55,180 nt of DNA from Actinomycetota bacterium (GTDB taxonomy: Bacteria; Actinomycetota; Acidimicrobiia; Acidimicrobiales; Ilumatobacteraceae). This document shows positions 34,792-42,316 of this stretch, in pieces. Each line of letters starts with the position of its first letter. The stretch's first letter is position 1. The notes under the pieces are model-generated. The model had not been told where the DNA came from. It worked only from the letters and a program-made list of their open reading frames with translations, and made no database searches. The position numbers and the translations under genes are program-made. Location of the stretch: contig VFZC01000017.1 in NCBI GenBank assembly GCA_016871355.1, positions 1-55,180 on the forward strand, read 5' to 3'.

Positions 34792-36187
34792 GCAGTTCGG
34801 CGGCCAACGAGGCCACCTCGGAACGCTCGCACGACGTCAGCGTGACGTGCCCGAAACAGCGCTGACCGCGGAATGCACCGATCAGGACGGCCAGGGCGTT
34901 GTTGGATTCGCCCAGGTAGGGGGCATCGATCTGGCTGGTGTCGCCGGTGAACACCACTTTGGTGCCCTCGCCGATACGCGTGAGGATCGTCTTGAGCGTG
35001 GTGGGTTCGAGGTTCTGCGCTTCGTCGACCACCACGATCTGGCGGTGTAGCGAGCGGCCGCGCAAGAACGTGACCGACTCGAGAGTGAGCTGATTGCGCG
35101 CGGTCAACTCGTCGATCATCGATCGCGCTTCGCGATTCGATCGCTGATCGGAGAGCGCGACGATCGCATCGTGAATGGCCGACATCCACGGATCGAGTTT
35201 CTCGTCGAGTCCGCCCGGGAGATAGCCGACGTCGGCGCGACCCACCGGAACGAGCGGGCGATACACCGCCAACTTCTCGTACCGACGATCTTCCACGACT
35301 TGTTCGAGTCCGGCGGCGATCGCCAACACGGTCTTGCCGGTACCGGCGCGTCCGTCGAGGGCGATCACGCTCACCTCGGGGTCGAGCAGAAGTTCGAGGG
35401 CGAACCGCTGCTCTTTCGACCGGGCGCGCAGTCCCCACGCTTCGGGTGACGACGGCGCGATGAGACGTACGTCACCATCGAGACACCGAGCCAGAGCCGA
35501 CTGGCTCCCGGCACGGAGGATGGCGAACGAGTTGTCGACGATCGTGCCCGGCGTCGCGATGGCGTCGGGCGAGAGCGCCTCACCGTCGTACAGCCGATCG
35601 ACGAGATCGGTGGCGCAGTCGACGGTCACGTAACCGAGCGGACGCGACGACATGGCGCGACCGGCGAGTTGGTGTTCGTGCGCGGTGAGGCCGAGGTGTG
35701 CCGCCTTGAGACGCAACGCGGCGTCGTTCGACACCATGCGCGTGGGTGTGGTGAGGGCCTGACCGAGCGCCGCGCCGATGATGCGATTGTCGGGTTTGGC
35801 CGGATCGAGACCGTGCTCGACGAGGAGATGGCGCTGAATGCCATTGATCTCGATGTGCACGGTGGAGCCGTCACCCACCGGGGCCGGGGAGGCCAGAGAA
35901 CCCCCTGCTTGCAGGCGAATTTCCTCGAATTGGCGCAAGGCGGCCCGGGCGGCGCGACCCACGTCATCGGGACGACTCTTGAGTCCGTCGAGCTCTTCGA
36001 TCACCGTGAGCGGCACGACGATGTCGCAACCTGGATACGTGTGCAGACAGTTCGAGTCGGCAATGAGTACTGAGGTGTCGAGCACGACACGCGTGGCGTT
36101 GGGTGCTTCTGGTTTGGTGTCCGATCGGCGGCGGGGGCTCGCGCTCCGAGTTCTCTTCGTTGACTCGATCCGCACGTCTTCGGTCAC
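34787..36187 (-). CDS. PIN-domain/PhoH ATPase fusion (PhoH2-like)
   Basis: A 466-aa protein. The N-terminal PIN RNase domain (about residues 32-170) carries acidic residues in RVVLDTSVLIADSN, VVPLTVIEELD and PDNRIIGAAL. The C-terminal PhoH ATPase has Walker A LDGRAGTGKT, IVVVDEAQNLEP (Walker B) and VVFTGDTSQID. PIN-PhoH fusions act as ATP-dependent RNA helicase-nucleases in mycobacteria. I start at the GTG at 36187 because GGGAGA lies about 6 nt upstream; the longer frame begins in the untranslated region. The GC-rich palindrome at 36241-36254 lies in its upstream region. Confidence 0.88.
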   Translation of the reverse strand: MTEDVRIESTKRTRSASPRRRSDTKPEAPNATRVVLDTSVLIADSNCLHTYPGCDIVVPLTVIEELDGLKSRPDDVGRAARAALRQFEEIRLQAGGSLASPAPVGDGSTVHIEINGIQRHLLVEHGLDPAKPDNRIIGAALGQALTTPTRMVSNDAALRLKAAHLGLTAHEHQLAGRAMSSRPLGYVTVDCATDLVDRLYDGEALSPDAIATPGTIVDNSFAILRAGSQSALARCLDGDVRLIAPSSPEAWGLRARSKEQRFALELLLDPEVSVIALDGRAGTGKTVLAIAAGLEQVVEDRRYEKLAVYRPLVPVGRADVGYLPGGLDEKLDPWMSAIHDAIVALSDQRSNREARSMIDELTARNQLTLESVTFLRGRSLHRQIVVVDEAQNLEPTTLKTILTRIGEGTKVVFTGDTSQIDAPYLGESNNALAVLIGAFRGQRCFGHVTLTSCERSEVASLAAELL

Positions 36188-36602
36188 CGAATCTCCCTTG
36201 TGTCGATTTATGTGGAGCTGGACAACAACGGCGCGAAGCACCCGCCCGGGCGGGGGTAACCCCGGCCTTCACAGTGTGTCGCAGAGTCGTGTTGCAGTGG
36301 TGGATAGGTCGGGAGAAAGTGGTCGCGGCGGTCGCCGGGAGCCGATGATTCCGACGCCGGCGGATCGGGTCGGCGACTGTCGTTGCAGTTGCAACAAACA
36401 GAAGGCTTGTAAATGCCCGCCGGACCGAATCGAATGTGAGGAAGTTCCACCCGAGAACTGAGCAAGGAAGCGAATGATCACCAACGAGTCGAGGAGCACA
36501 GCTGACGAAGTCACTGGTTCCCGCTCAGCAGTTTCACTGAGGGCCGCGGCCCCCATGAACTGTCAACACTGAAGCAAACCCAAACAAGAAAGGGATATCC
36601 CC
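36188..36602. other. 415-bp spacer between phoH and the histone-like gene
   Basis: This spacer is long for this gene-dense window. It holds the GC-rich palindrome CCCGCCCGGGCGGG at 36241-36254 followed by GGGG-TAA-CCCC, a Cys-rich mini-ORF at 36345-36461, and a leader region with a CTCAG/CTGAG stem and GGCCGCGGCC. Lower GC stretches flank the mini-ORF and the histone-like start. I see no tRNA or known riboswitch in it. Confidence 0.5.
36345..36461 (+). CDS. Candidate Cys-rich mini-protein (38 aa), metallothionein-like spacing
   Basis: A 38-codon ORF encodes a hydrophilic peptide with six Cys (residues 12, 14, 16, 22, 24, 31), in the order CxCxCx5CxCx6C. Lys and Asp/Glu residues lie between them and a Pro/acidic tail follows. 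Dense CxC pairs are typical of metallothioneins and other small metal-binding peptides; I do not recognise a family. A GGGAG sits 3 nt before the ATG, which is closer than ideal. The frame also stays open upstream as an antisense of phoH, which weakens the case. It lies divergent from phoH and upstream of the histone-like gene. Confidence 0.4.
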   Translation: MIPTPADRVGDCRCSCNKQKACKCPPDRIECEEVPPEN

Positions 36603-36812
36603 ATGGCAGCAAAGAAGAAGGCAGCCAAGAAGGCTCCGGCCAAGAAGAAGGCAGCCAAGAAGGCACCGGCAAAGAAGAAGGCAGCCAAGAAGGCTCCTGC
36701 GAAGAAGAAGGCAGCCAAGAAGGCTCCCGCCAAGCGCAAGGCAGCCAAGAAGGCACCGGCAAAGAAGAAGGCTCCCGCCAAGCGTCGCAAGCGCAAGGCA
36801 GCCAAGAAGTAA
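36603..36812 (+). CDS. Lys/Ala/Pro-repeat histone H1-like DNA-binding protein
   Basis: A 69-aa protein made almost entirely of KKAAKKAPAK-type repeats, ending RRKRKAAKK. It is the same kind of sequence as the C-terminal tail of mycobacterial HupB or eukaryotic histone H1, but here it stands alone with no HU fold. It is probably nucleoid-associated or RNA-binding. At DNA level the gene is a tandem array of 30-bp units alternating GCACCGGC and GCTCC(T/C)GC. The ATG is preceded by AGAAAGGG about 7 nt upstream. A strong terminator follows, so it is a single-gene transcript, perhaps with a leader in the upstream spacer. Confidence 0.85.
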   Translation: MAAKKKAAKKAPAKKKAAKKAPAKKKAAKKAPAKKKAAKKAPAKRKAAKKAPAKKKAPAKRRKRKAAKK

Positions 36813-36843
36813 TTCGCCCCGATCACAATCGGGACAGGAACTG

Positions 36844-36877
36844 GTCGAGCGGGGGAAACCCCGCTCGACTGCTTTTT
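36844..36877 (+). terminator. Intrinsic terminator of the histone-like gene
   Basis: An 11-bp perfect stem, GTCGAGCGGGG (36844-36854) with CCCCGCTCGAC (36859-36869), is capped by a GAAA tetraloop and followed by TGCTTTTT. Confidence 0.9.
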
Positions 36878-36894
36878 CCGGCCAGGATGGGTGG

Positions 36895-37677
36895 GTGGCA
36901 CCGCAACTCGACGATCTGCTCGCCGACCTGGCCGACGAACACCGCGACCTGGATGCGCTCGTGAGCGGATTGTCCGACTCGGATTGGCGGGCGCCCACCT
37001 TGGCCGAGGGTTGGTCGATCGCCGATCAGATCAGCCACCTCGCATTCTTCGACGAGCGGGCGGCGATGGCGATGACCGACCCCGACGGGTTCACGCGCGA
37101 CTTCGAGCAGATGGTCGCGGCCGGTCGCGACGCGTCGGTCGACCGAGCCCGCTCACTGACACCCGCCACGTTGTTGGACGAGTGGCGAGTCACGCGTTCG
37201 GAACTCGTGGCCGCGGCCCGAGCCGCCGATCCGTCGGCGCGCGTTCCGTGGTACGGGCCGGCGATGTCGCTGCGCTCGTGTGTGACCGCCCGACTCATGG
37301 AGACCTGGGCCCATGGGCAAGACGTGGTGGATGCCGTGGGGATCGATCGAGCCGGCACGAGTCGCCTGCGTCATGTCGCGCACATCGCGGTCGGTGCGCG
37401 GGCCTACGCGCTGATGGTCAACCGGCTGACACCGGACGACCGCGCGGTGCACGTGGAGTTGACGTCACCCGACGGTGACACCTGGGCGTGGGGATCACCC
37501 GATGCCGAGGGCGGCTCGGTCCGGGGTGCGGCGCTCGCGTTCTGTCTGGTGGCCATTCAGCGTCGGCACCTTCGCGACACGGCTCTGCGCGTGGAGGGTG
37601 ATTCCGCGACCACCTGGATGTCGGTGGTTCAGGCCTTCGCCGGCCCGGCTGGTCGGGGTCGCGAACCGCGAGCCTGA
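36895..37677 (+). CDS. MDMPI/DinB-like metal-binding protein (TIGR03084-type)
   Basis: A 260-aa protein. The N-terminal four-helix DinB/MDMPI domain contains LSDSDWRAPTLAEGWSIADQISHLAFFDERA (about residues 26-56) and METWAHGQDVVDAVG (about 139-153). These supply the His residues of the metal site. The C-terminal domain (about 175-260) includes VHVELTSPDGDTWAWGSPDA. The family includes mycothiol-dependent maleylpyruvate isomerase, but most members have no assigned reaction. The GTG start is 6 nt after CAGGAT, fitting the leaderless pattern. Confidence 0.82.
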   Translation: MAPQLDDLLADLADEHRDLDALVSGLSDSDWRAPTLAEGWSIADQISHLAFFDERAAMAMTDPDGFTRDFEQMVAAGRDASVDRARSLTPATLLDEWRVTRSELVAAARAADPSARVPWYGPAMSLRSCVTARLMETWAHGQDVVDAVGIDRAGTSRLRHVAHIAVGARAYALMVNRLTPDDRAVHVELTSPDGDTWAWGSPDAEGGSVRGAALAFCLVAIQRRHLRDTALRVEGDSATTWMSVVQAFAGPAGRGREPRA

Positions 37678-37708
37678 CAGCACCGCTCGACTTACGGGAC
37701 CGAGCGGG

Positions 37709-38488
37709 TCAGAGGTCGGCGATCTTCTTGAAGATCTCGGCCGCCGGTCGATCGATGCGCCGACCCAGATCGGCCAGACGGGCACGGATTCGCGTCGAGA
37801 ACCGATCGAGGGTGGCTTGGTCGACGGCCTTCATGGTGCTTTCGAACTGCGACTCGTGCGCCATGAGCGCGTGCAGTTTCACGTCGACTGTCGACGAGAC
37901 GTCTTCGCCGTGGTCGGGTTCGTCGGCCTCCCACAGCAGAAGTGTGGACGGGCGATGGTGGGCCAGCCCGTGCTCGCGGAAGAAGTGCGGGTCGCGCGCG
38001 GCGACGATGGCATCGCACGCGAGCAATCCGGCGTGGCGGTGATCGGGGTGCAGTCGGTAGCGCTTCCATGGATCGTGACCGAGCACCACGTCGGGCTTCA
38101 GTCGTCGGATCTGCCGCGCCACCTCGCCGCGCAGGGCGAGCGTGCTGTCGAGCTCACCGTCGATCTGATCGAGGAACACGACCTCGCCTCGTGAACCGAG
38201 TCGACGGGCCGCTTCGCGCTGCTCGTCTCGTCGAGCGGCGACGAGGGCGACTTTGTCGGCGTCGGGGCTCCAGGTGCCCTTCGATCCGTCGGTGAGCACG
38301 AGGTGGTGAATGGTGCAGCCAGCGGCCGCCCACTTGGCCAACGTTCCACCGCAACCGAACTCCACGTCGTCGGGGTGCGCGCCGATCGCCAGGGCGATCG
38401 AGGGTGTGGGGAGGTCGACACTTGTGATCGGTGCACCGACGAGTGCGGGTGGTTGACCGGGATCGTTGGCGGATTGGTTCGTGTTCAT
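37709..38488 (-). CDS. PIG-L/LmbE-type N-acetylglucosaminyl deacetylase family protein
   Basis: A 259-aa protein with the zinc-binding signature AHPDDVEFGCGGTLAKW (His38, Asp40-Asp41) and the third ligand in LHPDHRHAG. Related enzymes are MshB and Mca of mycothiol metabolism and other GlcNAc deacetylases. The exact substrate cannot be assigned; a mycothiol-conjugate amidase role is possible. It starts 25 bp downstream of the cofC stop on the same strand, so the two are likely co-transcribed. Confidence 0.85.
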   Translation of the reverse strand: MNTNQSANDPGQPPALVGAPITSVDLPTPSIALAIGAHPDDVEFGCGGTLAKWAAAGCTIHHLVLTDGSKGTWSPDADKVALVAARRDEQREAARRLGSRGEVVFLDQIDGELDSTLALRGEVARQIRRLKPDVVLGHDPWKRYRLHPDHRHAGLLACDAIVAARDPHFFREHGLAHHRPSTLLLWEADEPDHGEDVSSTVDVKLHALMAHESQFESTMKAVDQATLDRFSTRIRARLADLGRRIDRPAAEIFKKIADL

Positions 38489-38513
38489 GGTCTCGTGCTC
38501 GTCTTGCCGTTCG

Positions 38514-39167
38514 TCATCGTGGCTCGGCCGGCTTCCAGTCGGGAAGGACGCGGGCGATGAAGTCTCGCACCGCGTGGAGGTCGTCGTGTGTGTCGATGTC
38601 GATGGCCAGTGACGCGTCGTCGATTTCGATCACCTGAAGACCGAGTCGCTTGGCTTGAGCGCGGTGGGCCTCGAGTGATCCGGGTCCGTACATGAACTCC
38701 CATCGGGCGAAGGTGGCTCGGGGGAGAGCGAGCACGTTGGTGCCGTCACGGCGCCGGTCGGTGGCGATCAACACACGGTCACCGTCGCGTGGTTGTGCGG
38801 CAATGGCGGCGCCGATCACGCCGACGATGTCGGTCGCGAGCGGGAGGTCGGCGTGCGCCACCACGACCCAGTCGGCGTCGGTCGACCGCAGAACCGAGTC
38901 GCGCGTGGCCGTGAGCGATGGATTGAGCCCGGTGGCATCGGTGATCACCACCGTGGCCGCACGTGATCGGGCCCAGTGCGCCACCGAATCGTCGTTGCAC
39001 ACGATGATCGTGCCGACTCCGTCGTCGACGTCGCGTGGACCTACGACGACCTCGGCCATGGCTCGGGCGAGTCGCGAGCGCTGGTCGGGTGTGAAGCGGT
39101 CGGCCAAGCGCGACTTGCCGTGCTCGAACGAGCGCACCGGAATCACGAGGGCGATGCGGTCGGGCAC
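38514..39167 (-). CDS. cofC: 2-phospho-L-lactate/phosphoenolpyruvate guanylyltransferase (F420 biosynthesis)
   Basis: A 217-aa nucleotidyltransferase. It opens with ALVIPVRSFEHGKSRLADRF, the CofC/FbiD substrate loop. VVVAHADLPLATDIVGVI (metal-binding Asp pair region) and DRRRDGTNVLALPRATF, a family signature, follow. It makes the GDP- or GMP-activated C3 acid later joined to Fo by CofD. CofD and CofE are 10 kb away in this window. The GTG start at 39167 is inferred from the family N-terminus and is about 47 bp from the divergent gpsA start. Confidence 0.85.
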   Translation of the reverse strand: MPDRIALVIPVRSFEHGKSRLADRFTPDQRSRLARAMAEVVVGPRDVDDGVGTIIVCNDDSVAHWARSRAATVVITDATGLNPSLTATRDSVLRSTDADWVVVAHADLPLATDIVGVIGAAIAAQPRDGDRVLIATDRRRDGTNVLALPRATFARWEFMYGPGSLEAHRAQAKRLGLQVIEIDDASLAIDIDTHDDLHAVRDFIARVLPDWKPAEPR

Positions 39168-39214
39168 GAGGGTGAGCCTAGGGCCCAGGGTTACGCTGGT
39201 TGCCGGGAGGTGCC

Positions 39215-40228
39215 ATGACGACGGACGGCAGTCGAGCCATTCGGGTAGCGGTGATCGGCGCCGGCTCGTGGGGAACCACGGTCGCCAGCATCGTGGCACC
39301 CAACACGCCGACGGTCCTGTGGGCGCGGCGCACCGATCTGGTGGACGCCATGCGCACGACGCGACGCAACCCGTCGTATCTCGCCGACTTCGAACTGCCG
39401 ACCGAACTCGAGTATTCCGATTCGCTCGGCGAGTCGTTGAATCGGGCCGACGTGGTGGTGATGGCGGTTCCGTCGCACGGTTTCCGCGACGTGTTGTCGG
39501 AGGCGGCGCGCCACGTTCGCCCATGGGTGCCGGTCGTGAGTCTGTCGAAGGGTCTCGAGCGCAGTTCGCTCAAGCGCATGAGCCAGGTGGTGGCCGACGA
39601 GTTGCCGGGCCATCCGGTGGCGGTTCTCACCGGACCGAACTTGGCCAAGGAGATCATGGCCGGTCAGCCGGCGGCGGCGGTGGTGGCCATCGACGACAAG
39701 GTGATCGCCGAAGAGCTGCAGCGCATCTTCACGCGGCCGTCGCTGCGCGTGTACACGAACCCCGATGTGGTGGGTTGCGAAGTGGCGGGTGTGGCCAAGA
39801 ACGTGATCGCCATCGCCTCGGGTATGGCAGCCGGCATGGGTTTCGGCGACAACACGCGCGCCACTCTCATCACGCGTGGTCTGGCCGAAATGACGCGCCT
39901 CGGTATGGCGATGGGAGGCGAAGGGCTCACGTTCGCCGGCTTGGCCGGAATGGGCGACCTCATCGCCACCTGCTCGTCGACGCAGAGTCGAAACAACCAA
40001 GTGGGTCTGCGCCTCGGTCAGGGTGAGTCGATCGACGCGATCATCGCATCGATGACGATGGTGGCCGAGGGCGTGAAGAGTTCGCCGTCTTTGCTCGACC
40101 TGGCGCGCCGTCACCACGTGGAGATGCCCATCACCGAACAAGTGGTGGCCGTGTGCCATGAGGGCCGTTCGGCTCGTGAGGCCCTCGGTCACTTGATGGG
40201 TCGTCGCCGTCGGAGCGAAATTGGCTAG
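39215..40228 (+). CDS. gpsA: Glycerol-3-phosphate dehydrogenase [NAD(P)+]
   Basis: A 337-aa enzyme reducing dihydroxyacetone phosphate for phospholipid synthesis. The NAD-binding GAGSWGTTVAS lies at about residues 15-25. VVVMAVPSHGFRDVL, LSKGLE, TGPNLAKEI, the catalytic Lys in EVAGVAKNVIAIASGMAAGMGFGDNTRATLITRGLAEM and GLAGMGDLIATCSS-type C-terminal motifs are all present. The ATG at 39215 has a near-ideal GGGAGG ribosome site 5 nt upstream, which decides it over the upstream GTG. Confidence 0.95.
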   Translation: MTTDGSRAIRVAVIGAGSWGTTVASIVAPNTPTVLWARRTDLVDAMRTTRRNPSYLADFELPTELEYSDSLGESLNRADVVVMAVPSHGFRDVLSEAARHVRPWVPVVSLSKGLERSSLKRMSQVVADELPGHPVAVLTGPNLAKEIMAGQPAAAVVAIDDKVIAEELQRIFTRPSLRVYTNPDVVGCEVAGVAKNVIAIASGMAAGMGFGDNTRATLITRGLAEMTRLGMAMGGEGLTFAGLAGMGDLIATCSSTQSRNNQVGLRLGQGESIDAIIASMTMVAEGVKSSPSLLDLARRHHVEMPITEQVVAVCHEGRSAREALGHLMGRRRRSEIG

Positions 40229-41597
40229 GTGGTGGCGGCGCTCGTCGAGCGCGTCGATCTCGGGACGACTGACTGGCGTGCTCGGTTCGTCGTGGCGCGC
40301 CACGGTCACGCCGTGGGGTGACGTCATTGGTGCTGACGCTGCGTCGACTGTGCGCTGGTACGTGGCCGCCGACGATCGGTGGTACCACCCCGAGCGTGAA
40401 GTGGCGGTGCGTCAACGGTTGGTGGAAGGTGCGCCGGTGTTCGAAACACGCGTGCGCGTGCCGGGTGGCGACGTGGTTCAGCGTGTGTGGTCGGCGTCGG
40501 GCGAACGCGGCCGCGACTACACGTTGTTCGAGTTCGAGAACGATTCGCCCATGCCCGTCGTGGTGGCGTTGTCGAATCCGCGCCTCGTGAGCGTGCGTGC
40601 GCTCGTCGCGCAGCCGGCCCGCGGTCTCGATGCCGAGGCACCGGTGGTCGTGCCCATCGGTCATCGCACGAGTGTGCGGTTGGCGTTGCCGCACGTCGTT
40701 GGCGACTCGTCGTGGCCCGATGGTGCGGCCGATTGGCCGGCGGTGGCTCGCGGCTGGGTTGGCACGTCCGAACGTGCGTCGCGACTCTCGTTGCCTGATC
40801 AGGTGGGAGGAGTGTTGCTCACCGATGCGGTGGTGGCGGCGCGCACGCAGGCGTTGTTGGTCGACGACGCGTCGCTCGACGCGGCCACGTGGTTGCTCGT
40901 GATGCGTGAGCGCGAGGCCATGAAGTTGGCGGCTGACGATGTCGTCGGTGTCGACGATGTCGACGTGGCGGTGGTGGAACGGGCCGAGTCGGTGATCGCC
41001 GACCTGCGGCGTGGGCGTGGTGACGCGACGGCCAACCGACTCGCTCTTCTCGCGGCCGCGCGACTGTTGGCGCACGATGAGCGGGCGTCGGGTGACTTGG
41101 TCGCGGCGGCGGCGCGGGCGCGCCGCGTTCGTGCGGCTTCACTGCCCGACGTGTTCGGCCGGGTGGAGCCGACGTCGTTGCCCGAGTGGACGTCGCTCGC
41201 GTTGCCGGCATTCGTGGACGATCGCCTGGCGCGTTGGACCGGTGGTGACGACGTCACGTTGCTGCCCGACGGCCTTCCCGATTCGTGGCTGGGTTCGGCC
41301 TGTGAAGCGCATGGTGTGATGGCAACCGATCGACATCGTGTGTCGTGGGCCATTCGTTGGCACGGCGAACGGCCGGCGGTGCTGTGGGAAGTGGACGGCC
41401 CGACCGGACTTCGGTTACGGAGTGGCGTCGACGCATCGTGGTCGACGTCCGAGTTGCGCGGCGAGGCGCTGTGGAATGCACCGCGCCGCCAGCCCACGTC
41501 GCTGTCGCTCGGTACTGATTCCTTCTCCAGAACATCGCTACCAGGGTCAGACCTCGTGCACGACCGGAATTCCGATCAAGGTCGACTCGAACGGTGA
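40221..41597 (+). CDS. Hypothetical protein, beta-sandwich-like with WHGERPAVLWEV C-terminal segment
   Basis: A 458-aa protein from a TTG that overlaps the gpsA end; a GTG at 40278 is an alternative start. I do not recognise a named family. The N-terminal third has alternating strands with TVRWYVAADDRWYHPERE and LFEFENDSPMPVVVALSNPRLV. The middle is Ala/Arg-rich helical. The end has WAIRWHGERPAVLWEVDGPTGLRLRSGVDASW, like carbohydrate-active beta domains; this is only a resemblance. The last 20 or so residues run out of frame through a decayed fragment of another gene, so the natural C-terminus may have been altered. Confidence 0.65.
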   Translation: MARWWRRSSSASISGRLTGVLGSSWRATVTPWGDVIGADAASTVRWYVAADDRWYHPEREVAVRQRLVEGAPVFETRVRVPGGDVVQRVWSASGERGRDYTLFEFENDSPMPVVVALSNPRLVSVRALVAQPARGLDAEAPVVVPIGHRTSVRLALPHVVGDSSWPDGAADWPAVARGWVGTSERASRLSLPDQVGGVLLTDAVVAARTQALLVDDASLDAATWLLVMREREAMKLAADDVVGVDDVDVAVVERAESVIADLRRGRGDATANRLALLAAARLLAHDERASGDLVAAAARARRVRAASLPDVFGRVEPTSLPEWTSLALPAFVDDRLARWTGGDDVTLLPDGLPDSWLGSACEAHGVMATDRHRVSWAIRWHGERPAVLWEVDGPTGLRLRSGVDASWSTSELRGEALWNAPRRQPTSLSLGTDSFSRTSLPGSDLVHDRNSDQGRLER

Positions 41598-41688
41598 ATT
41601 CACCTGGTATCGCTAGACCGGGAAGAAGATCTACGTGCGCTTCGTCGTGGGTGACATCGTCTCGAACCGAGTGATCATCGCGGCCTAG
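41535..41688 (+). pseudogene. Decayed fragment of a surface-protein repeat domain
   Basis: Read in the frame ending at 41688, this stretch gives HRYQGQTSCTTGIPIKVDSN, then GEFTWYR, a TAG stop (41614-41616), then TGKKIYVRFVVGDIVSNRVIIAA and a final stop. It reads like the C-terminal end of a secreted beta-repeat protein (SNGEFTWxRxTGKKIYVYF-type modules). One codon, probably CAG, has become TAG. Its start is lost in the end of the upstream gene. I take it as the debris of a deletion or recombination. Confidence 0.6.
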
Positions 41689-41700
41689 TGACCTGCTCGC

Positions 41701-42231
41701 TCACCTCGTGAGCGCAGCGAGGCGCTGAGCGATCAACGTCTCGATCTCCGGATCGGTCGTGCTGCCGTCGGCGCTGATTCGTTCGGCACCTTTGGCGATC
41801 TGGACGACCGGTTCGGAGATCACGGTGTTGCCGAGCAGAGCGAGAATGCCCGAGAGTTGTTCGATCATGTGTGCACCTCCGGTTCCACCGGCGCTGCTCA
41901 CGATGCTGATCGTCTTGCCGCGAAGCGCATGCTGACCCAATGGGCGCGTCACCCAGTCGATGGCGTTCTTCAGCACGCCGGTGGGACCGAAGTTGTATTC
42001 GGGCGCGGCCACGAAGACGGCATCGCAGGCTGACACCGCGTCGCGCCACTCGCTCACGATGGCCGGCGGGTCGGCTTCGAGGTCGTCGTTGTAGAACGGC
42101 AGCCCGCCGATTCGGGTCCAGTGGGTGATGGCGAGATCGGCGGGGGCGAGGCGCATCGCCATGCGCACCAGACCGGTGTTCGACGAATTCTGGCGCAGAC
42201 TGCCGGAGATGGCGAGAACGGAACGAGGCAT
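41701..42231 (-). CDS. NADPH-dependent FMN reductase
   Basis: A 176-aa flavodoxin-fold protein. The phosphate-binding loop is AISGSLRQNSSNTGLVRMA (about residues 7-25). The FMN-ring segment is FVAAPEYNFGPTGVLKNAIDWVTRP (about 72-96), the family signature. ISIVSSAGGTGGAHM follows. It probably reduces FMN, quinones or azo compounds with NADPH. CAGACT (complement of 42240-42245) lies 8 nt before the ATG. It is divergent from the glycosyltransferase cluster. Confidence 0.9.
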   Translation of the reverse strand: MPRSVLAISGSLRQNSSNTGLVRMAMRLAPADLAITHWTRIGGLPFYNDDLEADPPAIVSEWRDAVSACDAVFVAAPEYNFGPTGVLKNAIDWVTRPLGQHALRGKTISIVSSAGGTGGAHMIEQLSGILALLGNTVISEPVVQIAKGAERISADGSTTDPEIETLIAQRLAALTR

Positions 42232-42304
42232 AGTCGTCGAGTCTGCTGGTCGACGCGTGACGCGGTCGAATCGGTCGTGCCCCCGAACCAGGGGGTGAGG
42301 CGGG

Positions 42305-42310
42305 CAAGAT
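42305..42310 (+). promoter_or_regulatory. -10 box CAAGAT of the glycosyltransferase operon
   Basis: CAAGAT, then 6 nt, then GTG at 42317; leaderless start of the three-gene GT4 operon. Confidence 0.45.
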
Positions 42311-42316
42311 AGAGGT

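Noticed and set aside
36241-36254. GC-rich palindrome upstream of phoH as a functional operator
   Set aside because: The 14-bp CCCGCCCGGGCGGG is plausible by chance in GC-rich DNA and has no clear promoter context.
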